Part shown: piece after piece, positions 7,729 through 14,350 of the stretch
How positions within the stretch are numbered: position 1 is the first letter of the stretch
Layout: every line of letters starts with the position of its first letter
Assembly (NCBI GenBank): GCA_028709565.1
Contig: JAQVWU010000025.1
Location: 1-16,054 of the forward strand
Length of the DNA: 16,054 bases
Direction of reading: 5' to 3'
DNA from: Eubacteriales bacterium
Lineage (GTDB): Bacteria; Bacillota; Clostridia; Oscillospirales; CAG-272
Translations under genes and position numbers: made by a program
Notes under the pieces: generated by a model
Seen by the model: only the letters and a program-made list of their open reading frames with translations
Told to the model about the DNA's origin: nothing
The model's database searches: none

Positions 7729-8229
7729 TTATTTTTTATTTAAAATATCCGATAAGCGGTTTTTGATTTCATCGGGAACGTAACCGTCAAGCGGCTTGCC
7801 GTATTTGAGCAGTTCGCGCACAGCGGTCGAACTTATATGCTGATATTCGGCTCTTGAAGGCATAATCAGCGTTTCCATATCCGGATTAAGGCTCCGGTTG
7901 ACAAGTGACATAGGATACTCGTAATCAAAATCAACACCGCCCCGCGCCCCTTTGATAACCGCGTCGATATTATGTTCCGCAGCGTAATCACAGAGCATAT
8001 CCTGCGACATATCGGCAATGATTCTGCCCATATCCTTACAGCCGGCGAGCGGAACGCAGGCAAGTTTTATCAGTTCCAGGCGGACCGGAGCGGCAAACAT
8101 ATTATTTTTTCGCGAATTGTCGAATACCACCACATAAACCTCATCAAACAGACGGGCGGTACGCCTTATCATGTCCAGATGCCCGGTTGTGGGCGGATCA
8201 AAACTGCCCGGTATGAGCGCGCGTCTCAC
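7729..8229 (-). CDS. coaD: CoaD, pantetheine-phosphate adenylyltransferase
   Basis: CoaD transfers the adenylyl group of ATP to 4'-phosphopantetheine to give dephospho-CoA, the penultimate step of CoA synthesis. The 166-residue length fits the family. The nucleotidyltransferase signature GSFDPPTTGH (8-17) is present, as are KGARGGVDFDYEYPM (93-107), a variant of the usual KGLR..DFEYE segment, and the C-terminal ISSTAVRE (132-139). The start is GTG and overlaps the rsmD stop as GTGA. AGGAG lies five bases upstream, inside rsmD, which suggests translational coupling. The rsmD-coaD order is common in bacteria. It stops with TAA. Confidence 0.95.
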   Translation of the reverse strand: MRRALIPGSFDPPTTGHLDMIRRTARLFDEVYVVVFDNSRKNNMFAAPVRLELIKLACVPLAGCKDMGRIIADMSQDMLCDYAAEHNIDAVIKGARGGVDFDYEYPMSLVNRSLNPDMETLIMPSRAEYQHISSTAVRELLKYGKPLDGYVPDEIKNRLSDILNKK

Positions 8230-8774
8230 ACAGGCTCCTTTGTGAGCAGTCTTATATATGTTTTGCCGTATTTATTCCGGCGCAGCGTTCTCAGTCCCGG
8301 TATTTCGAAGTCTTCGTCATGCCCGCTTTCGCATATTATCATGGCATGGTCGGCGATGAGGTCGGCCTCAGCCAGCTTAAGTGCAACCTCGCCGGTCAGC
8401 TTTTCGCCAAAGGGAGGGTCGATAAAAATAATACCGTAACGTTCGCGTCCCGCCGTCCCGCGTATAAAAGATACCCAGTCGCTGCCGGTTATGACGCAGC
8501 GGCTGTATAATCCGGTTTTCTGCGCGTTTCTTTTGATGATATTGACGGCGTCGGTGCTGCTGTCGACAAAGGTCGCCTTTGCCGCGCCCCGGCTGAGCGC
8601 TTCCAGCCCCAGCTGACCCGAACCGGCAAATAAATCAAGGGTCTGCCGTCCCTCTATATCAAACTGAATCATGCTGAACAGCGCTTCTTTTACGCGTTCC
8701 GATGTGGGGCGGGTAGTGTCCCCTTCCAGTGTTTCAAGACGCATGCCGCGCGCCGTTCCGGTTATTATACGCAT
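8226..8774 (-). CDS. rsmD: RsmD, 16S rRNA m2G966 methyltransferase
   Basis: RsmD is the SAM-dependent enzyme that N2-methylates G966 of 16S rRNA in the assembled 30S subunit. The product is 182 residues, a normal length. It begins with MRIITGTARG, typical of the family, and has RPTSERVKEALFSM (22-35). The SAM-binding DLFAGSGQLGLEALSRGA spans 47-64, and the catalytic DPPF (119-122) is the N-methyltransferase motif IV. The C-terminal NKYGKTYIRLL is also typical. The ATG is preceded by GGAG at seven bases. It ends in TGA overlapping the GTG start of coaD and lies 41 bases after uvrC. Confidence 0.95.
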   Translation of the reverse strand: MRIITGTARGMRLETLEGDTTRPTSERVKEALFSMIQFDIEGRQTLDLFAGSGQLGLEALSRGAAKATFVDSSTDAVNIIKRNAQKTGLYSRCVITGSDWVSFIRGTAGRERYGIIFIDPPFGEKLTGEVALKLAEADLIADHAMIICESGHDEDFEIPGLRTLRRNKYGKTYIRLLTKEPV

Positions 8775-8815
8775 ATATGTTCTCCGTAATTTTAATTTAT
8801 TCGGTTTGTTTGATT

Positions 8816-10624
8816 TTATTTGTTCTGAGCGGCAAAATGGGCTATTATGGCGTCGGCCGTCTGTTCGTTTATGCCGCGAACCCCGAGCAGTTCCTCTTTT
8901 GAGGCCGATTTAAGTTTTGTCATCGTTTTGAAATGGGATAACAGCTCCTTCGCTTTTACCGGGCCGATACCCTTTATATCCTCCAGCGCGTAGCGTTTAT
9001 AGGCCGCGCCTTTGGCGACGGTCATCTTTGAGAGGGTATAGCGGTGTACCTCTTCCTGAAGCTTGTATATAAACGTGAAAACCGATTGCTCGCGCGCGAT
9101 GCTTATATCCTCGCTGTCGGATGTCAGCGCTCTGGTTTTGTGGTATTCGTCCTTGACCATGCCGAATACGGGTATGTCAATCTCCAGTTCCTCCAGCAGA
9201 TTTCTTATGGTCGACACATGCCCTTTGCCTCCGTCGAGCAATATCAGGTCGGGCAGCGTTTCGTTTTTATGTTTCATTCTGCGTTCAACGGCTTCACGCA
9301 TGGACGCGTAATCGTCCTGACCTTCCACGGTTTTAATATTGTAGGTCCGGTAGCAGCTCCTGCGCAGCTTGCCGTCTTCCGATACAATCATGCCGGCAAC
9401 GGTATTTTCACCGCCCATATTCGATATGTCATAGGCTTCTATGCGCTGGGGCACAACCTCCAGGGAAAGCAGCTGTGCCAGCTTTATGAGCATTTTATTG
9501 TCTTTTTCCGATTCCGCGAGATATTGAACCGCTCGGTTTACCGCGTTTTCATAAACCATATCGCAGAGCGCGCGAAGGTCGCCGCGTTCGGGACGGCGGA
9601 TTTTTGTTCTTCCGCCGAGCTGATGTATATATGCCGCCAGCGTATGCTCATGCTCCGCCCGGACGGGGAAACCTAAGAGTATCTCCCGGGGTATATAACC
9701 GCGTTTGTTGTATAGATCGCCGATAAAGGTGGTCACCGTCTCATCGTCGGCAATCTGTTCGGCAGGAAATATAAAATGTTCGTTATCTATAACGCTGCCC
9801 GCGCGTACGTAAAAAACAGCCAGACAGGAACAGCGTTCCTCCGTGTACAGGGCAAAGACATCATAATCGGCATCCGGCGGTCCGACCACCTTTTGTTTCT
9901 CCCACAAAGCGTCAAGCGCCCGTATGCGGTCGCGGCAAAGCGCCGCCGTCTCAAAGAGCAGATTTTCTGACGCGAACTCCATTTTATCCTGAAGTGACCG
10001 CTTCACATCGCCGAAAGAGCCGCGCAAAAAAGTGATAATATCCCTGAATGATTCGCGGTATTCCTCGCTGGTCACCTTGCCCGAACACGGGGTGGCGCAA
10101 TGGCCGAGCTGGCTGTACAGGCACGGCCGGCTTTTGCCTATGTCCCGCGGAAATTCTTTTTTACAGGACGCCGCGCCAAAGGTTTTCTGCGCTGTTTTCA
10201 TTATGGAATAAGCGGGACCGCTGCCCGAATAGGGACCAAAATAGCGCGCGTTATCATTCTGTCTCGTACGCACGACATACATACGCGGATATTCGTCATT
10301 TATTGTCACTTTTATATAGGGGTAACTCTTGGCATCCTTAAGCTTGATATTGAATTTGGGCTTGTGCAGTTTTATCAGACGGTTCTCAAGGGCGAGCGCC
10401 TCGATTTCACTGTCGGTAATCATGTAATCAAAGTCATACACCGCCTCAATCATCTTCTGCGTCTTGATATCGTGCTTGGGGTTTTCCTGAAAGTACTGTG
10501 AGACGCGCTGACGGAGCACCTTTGATTTGCCTACATAGATGATATTGCCGCTTTTGTTTTTCATGAGATAAACGCCGGGAGACAGCGGCAGCCGCCCGGA
10601 TTTTTCGAGTAAAGCTCCGTTCAT
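8816..10624 (-). CDS. uvrC: UvrC, excinuclease ABC subunit C
   Basis: UvrC makes both the 3' and 5' incisions in nucleotide excision repair once recruited by UvrB. The 602-residue protein has all expected parts. The GIY-YIG nuclease domain (about 12-95) shows PGVYLMK and IIYVGK with Tyr29. A UVR motif that contacts UvrB lies at about 203-238. The RNase H-like nuclease domain contains YDISN (398-402), DDYASMREAV (437-446) and LLDGGKGH (462-469). A tandem helix-hairpin-helix lies at about 547-598 (IKGIGPVKAKELL, GVRGINEQTADAI). Cysteines 154, 168, 176 and 180 match the spacing of the four reported to hold a [4Fe-4S] cluster in E. coli UvrC. It is the first gene of the uvrC-rsmD-coaD-GNAT unit. 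The ribosome binding site (CGGAAAA) is weak. It stops with TAA. Confidence 0.97.
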   Translation of the reverse strand: MNGALLEKSGRLPLSPGVYLMKNKSGNIIYVGKSKVLRQRVSQYFQENPKHDIKTQKMIEAVYDFDYMITDSEIEALALENRLIKLHKPKFNIKLKDAKSYPYIKVTINDEYPRMYVVRTRQNDNARYFGPYSGSGPAYSIMKTAQKTFGAASCKKEFPRDIGKSRPCLYSQLGHCATPCSGKVTSEEYRESFRDIITFLRGSFGDVKRSLQDKMEFASENLLFETAALCRDRIRALDALWEKQKVVGPPDADYDVFALYTEERCSCLAVFYVRAGSVIDNEHFIFPAEQIADDETVTTFIGDLYNKRGYIPREILLGFPVRAEHEHTLAAYIHQLGGRTKIRRPERGDLRALCDMVYENAVNRAVQYLAESEKDNKMLIKLAQLLSLEVVPQRIEAYDISNMGGENTVAGMIVSEDGKLRRSCYRTYNIKTVEGQDDYASMREAVERRMKHKNETLPDLILLDGGKGHVSTIRNLLEELEIDIPVFGMVKDEYHKTRALTSDSEDISIAREQSVFTFIYKLQEEVHRYTLSKMTVAKGAAYKRYALEDIKGIGPVKAKELLSHFKTMTKLKSASKEELLGVRGINEQTADAIIAHFAAQNK

Positions 10625-10706
10625 ATATATTTTCCGTATTCTATATATTTAACATGTCTAAAACGCTTGTTTTATATTGGTTTTCATCCCGAAATAATAA
10701 TATCCG

Positions 10707-10735
10707 CTTATAAAATACAAACAGAGCGCTGTCAA
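10707..10735 (-). promoter_or_regulatory. Predicted sigma-A promoter of the uvrC operon
   Basis: On the minus strand a perfect TTGACA (10730-10735) is followed after exactly 17 bases by TATAAG (10707-10712; 5 of 6). Transcription would start near 10700, giving a leader of roughly 75 bases before uvrC. The -35 lies three bases beyond the adjacent hairpin. Confidence 0.75.
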
Positions 10736-10738
10736 ATG

Positions 10739-10763
10739 CAGGGCATGATTATCATATGCCCTG
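10739..10763. terminator. Hairpin between HPr and uvrC, terminator-like
   Basis: The arms CAGGGCAT (10739-10746) and ATGCCCTG (10756-10763) pair perfectly with a nine-base loop. A T5 run (10764-10768) follows on the plus strand, so the classic terminator geometry faces plus, where there is no gene. On the minus strand it has an A-run before it and only CATTTGAC after it, giving a weak terminator for HPr at best. Bidirectional terminators can look like this. It may also simply insulate the uvrC promoter. Confidence 0.55.
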
Positions 10764-10829
10764 TTTTTAAAACCGCCCCGTGTTTAATATTTATTTGTTA
10801 AAATAAGCGTGAATGCTGCCCTGACCGGA

Positions 10830-11093
10830 TTATTCGGGAAATCCGGATTCAATCAGGGTAACCAGTCCCTCCAGCGCGTCCGTTTCATCGGAACCGTCGG
10901 CTATAAGGGTAATTGTCATCCCCTTGATTATTCCAAGCGAAAGTACACCGAGCAAGCTTTTTGCGTTGACGCGGCGGTCTTCCTTTTCAACCCAAATCGA
11001 GCTTTTATACGAGTTTGCCTTCTGTATGAAAAACGTCGCGGGTCTGGCATGAAGCCCTACATTGTTTTGAATAGTAACATTCTTAGAAATCAT
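10830..11093 (-). CDS. ptsH: HPr, phosphocarrier protein of the PTS / carbon catabolite control
   Basis: HPr carries phosphate from enzyme I to sugar-specific EIIA proteins via His15. In Bacillota it is also phosphorylated on Ser46 by HPr kinase to act as a CcpA corepressor. The 87-residue protein has GLHARPA (13-19) with His15 and Arg17, and AKSLLGVLSLG (44-54) with Ser46. Both sites are intact, so it is not the Crh type that lacks His15. The gene is not next to ptsI here; it sits alone upstream of uvrC with its own promoter. The ATG is preceded by AGGAG at about ten bases, a slightly long spacing. It stops with TAA. Confidence 0.93.
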   Translation of the reverse strand: MISKNVTIQNNVGLHARPATFFIQKANSYKSSIWVEKEDRRVNAKSLLGVLSLGIIKGMTITLIADGSDETDALEGLVTLIESGFPE

Positions 11094-11125
11094 GGACCGT
11101 TCGCTCCTATCTAATCTATATTAAG

Positions 11126-11160
11126 ACGCAGGCAGTTATATCAGCCGCTATACCGTGCGT
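11126..11160 (-). other. Possible hairpin in the HPr 5' leader
   Basis: Within the predicted ~80-base leader, arms 11126-11132 (plus strand ACGCAGG) and 11153-11160 (CCGTGCGT) pair over seven base pairs with one bulged base, closing a 20-base loop. It matches no riboswitch I recognise and could be chance. Confidence 0.3.
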
Positions 11161-11178
11161 ACTTGTATGGCTTAATTC

Positions 11179-11207
11179 ATTATATCAAATCATTTATATA
11201 AAATCAA
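11179..11207 (-). promoter_or_regulatory. Predicted sigma-A promoter of HPr, with an A-rich upstream element
   Basis: On the minus strand TTGATT (11202-11207; 4 of 6) and a perfect TATAAT (11179-11184) are separated by 17 bases. Directly upstream, 11211-11240 is almost pure A on the minus strand, like an UP element that raises promoter strength. The predicted start near 11172 gives a leader of about 80 bases. The remainder of the 191-base gap is very AT-rich, with no clear terminator for the DUF4330 genes. Confidence 0.75.
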
Positions 11208-11284
11208 GTGTTTTTTATGTGTTTTTTGTTTTTTTTTACTTAATATTTTAATAATTTAATGTAATTTTATTTCATATGCCCCGT

Positions 11285-11788
11285 TCAGCTGCCGGCGCGG
11301 GTTATATCGGTAATGGTCATGTTTACCATTATATTTCTGCTTTGAACATACAAAACCTTACCCGGGGCCAGAAACTGTCTTCCCCCCAGCATAAAGCCTT
11401 CGTCTTTGATTTTTCCCTTTGCTTTTATTTCCCCGCGCACATCATAATTGTTTTCGTTATACAGTTTGACCAGAATTCCCTCGTCATTTTCGACAAACGC
11501 CTCGGCAAAGGAAGGTTTCTTTGAAATAAGTTCCCCTATCAGTATGCCGTTGAGTTCCCAATAGAACATGTCACCCAGCACAAGGGCGTCGGCTGACGTT
11601 TCTTTTATATCCTGAACCAAAAATGAAATAATCACCGTGTCATCTTCCGATGTGACACCTATTTTCTCCGCCAGATTATAACGGAAGGCGACCGATATGG
11701 CAACGGTTGCCAGCGCCAGTATTATAAGCAGATCTACAATGTTGAAGCGGTGTCTTCTTTTTTCGCCTTTGTTTTTATTGTCAGCCAT
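11285..11788 (-). CDS. DUF4330-like single-pass membrane protein (second of a tandem pair)
   Basis: Function unknown. The ~167-residue product has a charged cytoplasmic N-terminus rich in Lys/Arg (3-13), one membrane helix (about 14-33, starting FNIVDLLIIL) and a beta-rich outside domain. The FN-VDLLIIL entry into the helix and the closing pattern (LGGRQFLAPGK followed by a hydrophobic strand) fit my recollection of DUF4330. The same pattern appears in the preceding gene, so the two look like diverged paralogues. I chose the ATG at 11786-11788, which has GGAGG nine bases upstream and overlaps the previous stop by eight bases. An in-frame TTG three codons earlier (11795-11797) is less likely. 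It stops with TGA and appears to be the last gene of the murJ block. Confidence 0.7.
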   Translation of the reverse strand: MADNKNKGEKRRHRFNIVDLLIILALATVAISVAFRYNLAEKIGVTSEDDTVIISFLVQDIKETSADALVLGDMFYWELNGILIGELISKKPSFAEAFVENDEGILVKLYNENNYDVRGEIKAKGKIKDEGFMLGGRQFLAPGKVLYVQSRNIMVNMTITDITRAGS

Positions 11789-12266
11789 TAACTCCAACCT
11801 CCGTGAGTTGTGTGCAATAACCTTCGTTGATAAAGTTGGGGGTACGCATCGAAATCTGTTTCCCTACCGCGACCTTATAACCGTTGAGACTGTAGTCATC
11901 GCCGTTGGCCGTCGCCTCGGCCCGTATGGTTACGGTGATATTTATATGCTCCGGATAATCGGAAAACACGAGGGAGCCGGTCGAGCGGTTAACACCGGTA
12001 TAACGTGTCGGAGCGTATTCCACATCGACAACCTCGCCCAGGGCGTATTGTGTGACGGTATCGGTGGCATGGTCCGAAATTGATATAAAGTCGCGGAATT
12101 CCTCCCGCACCCTCCGAAGCTCGACTTTATATTCTATTGTCACCTTTCTGCTGCCCTCAAAAAGCTTTATGTCGGATGAAAGAAAAATATACGCCAGCAG
12201 CGCGATTGCCGTCAATATAACGAGAATAATAATAATATCGATAAAGTTCAGCCTGATTTTTTTCAT
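11781..12266 (-). CDS. DUF4330-like single-pass membrane protein (first of a tandem pair)
   Basis: Function unknown. The 161-residue product starts with MKKIRLNFIDIIIILVIL, giving one membrane helix (about 7-29) with a very short basic cytoplasmic end. A mostly beta-strand external domain follows. Its C-terminal part (LNGYKVAVGKQISMRTPNF, about 126-144) aligns by eye with LGGRQFLAPGK in the next gene, which supports common ancestry. The ATG overlaps the stop of the O-antigen-ligase-like gene as ATGA, so the two are probably translationally coupled; GGGGG lies about nine bases upstream. Family assignment comes from motif memory, not a search. It ends in TGA. Confidence 0.7.
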   Translation of the reverse strand: MKKIRLNFIDIIIILVILTAIALLAYIFLSSDIKLFEGSRKVTIEYKVELRRVREEFRDFISISDHATDTVTQYALGEVVDVEYAPTRYTGVNRSTGSLVFSDYPEHINITVTIRAEATANGDDYSLNGYKVAVGKQISMRTPNFINEGYCTQLTEVGVNG

Positions 12267-14275
12267 GTTCTGTTTCCCCCGTTTTCGGTTCCTGATTGTT
12301 CGGATTTTTCGGATTGACCGGCAGTGATATTTTCGGTATGGAGCAGCAGATTGTCATACCGGTCGCCGGTAAAAACCGCCTCGCTGCTGCGCTTCACGGC
12401 AGCGGTCAGACCCGCAACCAGCCAGAATATCAGAAATATACGGTAATTATACCAGACATAATCGGTCATTCCCTGGACCAGTATCGCCGTTATGCCGGCA
12501 AATCCCGCTGCGCAGACAAGTCTTGCTTCCCCCGAACCATGTCCCGCATCAACCGGCGGCTTTTTCGACAGGAAGGTAAATGTGCTCAGCGCGAGGAGAA
12601 ATACTACCGCAAGAAATGCAATCAGCCCGAATATCCCCAGCTCGATTGTTATCTGCAGATATAGGTTATGGCTGTGAGGCGCGCTCTCTATACCGGCTAA
12701 AGTATATGACGGGTATACGATGGTAAACGCCCCTCTTCCGGCTCCGATTCCCCCCCACAGAAAATCGCGTATCATGTCAATTGAACCGTTCCATATGTTG
12801 ACGCGGTATGCGGTGGAGGAGTCCGCCATGTTGCCGATTGAGGTAAACCTTCTGACTATGTCCGCGGGCAGCACAAACGGAAGTAGCGGAATCGCGAAGG
12901 AACCCAAAAACAGCATAACCAGCGTCCTGCGGCTGTATATAAGAAGAAAAACCAACATCCCGGCAATAAAGCCCAGCCAGGCGCCCCGGGACATGGTAAA
13001 AACAAGGCATGCCAAACCCATACCGCAGGCGACAATCATGGCGCCCCGGGACATCCAGCTGCGCCGCGTGAGCAGCAGTGCGACGGCAAAGGGTATGGCC
13101 ATAATCAAATATTCCGCGAGGACATTTGGGTTTTCAAATGTGGATATCACGCGTCCGCCCATGCCCGTAAACATCTCCAGATCCTGCCATCTTGTACTGG
13201 CGGTACCCAGCAGGTGCTGATAAATACCCACTAGCGAAACTATGACAGAGGAGGATATAAAGGCGCCTACACACCGCCGCACCCATTTATCGGTACGTAT
13301 GAGGTTGACCACCAGAAAGTAACTTATCAGATAGCAGCCGTATATCAGCGCGTATTCCAGGGATACCGATACCGAAACGGTAAATATCCCGCCCAGCAGG
13401 GTCAGCAATAAAAACAGCGCCACGGCTCCGTCGAGTATCTCGAAACGAAATACGCGTTTGCCGCGGATGAGCTTTAAGATATAACAGCCGGCGACATACA
13501 GCACCATGAGGGCGGTGATAATCGACGGCCGGGGCAGCGCCGACATAAAGGGCGCCGAGAAAATGATGAGGGTAACCCCCGATTCCGGTATTATAAGTAT
13601 TGTATACAACAGCACAATCCCGGCCAGTCCGGCAAGAATCAACCCGGGTGAGGCGAAATACGCCGAAAGACCGAGTGTCATTCCCGCTATAAACGCCGCG
13701 CCGGGTCGGCTTTGCGCGGCAGGTACGCTCTCGATACTTTCACGGCGCACACCTATAACGCCGAACAGCAGACCGCTCAGAATCCGGCTTGATAAAATAA
13801 CCTCCGACAGTGCCGTCGTTGATATTATCATGGGTATTGAAAACAAAGCGGCAATAATCGCGACACCAAGGTCGGCAGACGGGGCGCTTCCGTTCATATA
13901 GTATTTAATTCCGAACACCCCGGAGGCATATATACCGAATGAAAGCAGAAATGTCCCGTAATAACGCATGGAGCAATCCAAAAATCCGCGCATTTTCTTT
14001 GCGGCTCCGGTAATCAGGGCGCTGTTTTCAAAACTTTTTATACAGAAACGCTTGAGACGGCGCAATACCGAACCGGCGTTCAGCTTTTTTGCGGCGCCGG
14101 AGGCCAGGCTTTCCCCGGCTTTCAGGCTGCAGCGGTCATATGAGGTCAGCGCTTTGCCCGCCATACTTTCCGAAGCCGACCGGTATATAAAATCGGACAG
14201 ATGTGACAGAGCCGATAAGATCAGACTGCCGCGCAGATATTCGGCAAACGGGAAGCGCTTTTTATCGTCAGCCAT
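12263..14275 (-). CDS. O-antigen ligase / Wzy-like polytopic membrane protein
   Basis: Probably a glycan polymerase or ligase acting on a lipid-linked glycopolymer at the outer face of the membrane. The 670-residue protein has about twelve hydrophobic helices between ~106 and ~627. Family hallmarks are MSRGAWLG (428-435) and the segment GGIGAGRG (508-515) leading to PHSHNLYLQITIELGIFG (533-550). The last has the His followed by G-x-x-G that is needed in WaaL ligases. An unusual ~100-residue amphipathic, Ser/Lys/Arg-rich segment precedes the first helix, and a polar ~40-residue tail ends it. The substrate is unknown: a monoderm has no lipopolysaccharide, so teichoic, teichuronic or capsular polymers are options. 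The ATG follows AAAGGA at eight bases. It lies 75 bases after murJ and shares an ATGA overlap with the next gene. Confidence 0.85.
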   Translation of the reverse strand: MADDKKRFPFAEYLRGSLILSALSHLSDFIYRSASESMAGKALTSYDRCSLKAGESLASGAAKKLNAGSVLRRLKRFCIKSFENSALITGAAKKMRGFLDCSMRYYGTFLLSFGIYASGVFGIKYYMNGSAPSADLGVAIIAALFSIPMIISTTALSEVILSSRILSGLLFGVIGVRRESIESVPAAQSRPGAAFIAGMTLGLSAYFASPGLILAGLAGIVLLYTILIIPESGVTLIIFSAPFMSALPRPSIITALMVLYVAGCYILKLIRGKRVFRFEILDGAVALFLLLTLLGGIFTVSVSVSLEYALIYGCYLISYFLVVNLIRTDKWVRRCVGAFISSSVIVSLVGIYQHLLGTASTRWQDLEMFTGMGGRVISTFENPNVLAEYLIMAIPFAVALLLTRRSWMSRGAMIVACGMGLACLVFTMSRGAWLGFIAGMLVFLLIYSRRTLVMLFLGSFAIPLLPFVLPADIVRRFTSIGNMADSSTAYRVNIWNGSIDMIRDFLWGGIGAGRGAFTIVYPSYTLAGIESAPHSHNLYLQITIELGIFGLIAFLAVVFLLALSTFTFLSKKPPVDAGHGSGEARLVCAAGFAGITAILVQGMTDYVWYNYRIFLIFWLVAGLTAAVKRSSEAVFTGDRYDNLLLHTENITAGQSEKSEQSGTENGGNRT

Positions 14276-14293
14276 TACAGATGTCCTTTCTAA

Positions 14294-14345
14294 GAAATAC
14301 GAATGAAATACGAAATTTTAAATTTATCATAATTTATCATAATTA
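14294..14345. repeat. Two short tandem repeats in the murJ-ligase spacer
   Basis: GAAATACGAA occurs at 14294-14303 and 14305-14314 (period 11). AATTTATCAT occurs at 14321-14330 and 14331-14340, followed by a partial third copy (AATT). On the minus strand the second repeat gives two TATGAT boxes close to a -10 consensus, but no matching -35 is visible. Confidence 0.55.
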
Positions 14346-14350
14346 AAACA

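Noticed and set aside
9044..9676. 210-codon plus-strand open frame opposite uvrC, and other long plus-strand frames
   Set aside because: They lie fully opposite strongly conserved minus-strand genes, lack family motifs and convincing ribosome binding sites, and look like shadow frames.
14321..14345. Promoter for the ligase-like gene at the TATGAT repeats
   Set aside because: Neither box has a recognisable -35 at 16-18 bases, so they are better read as an AT-rich repeat.
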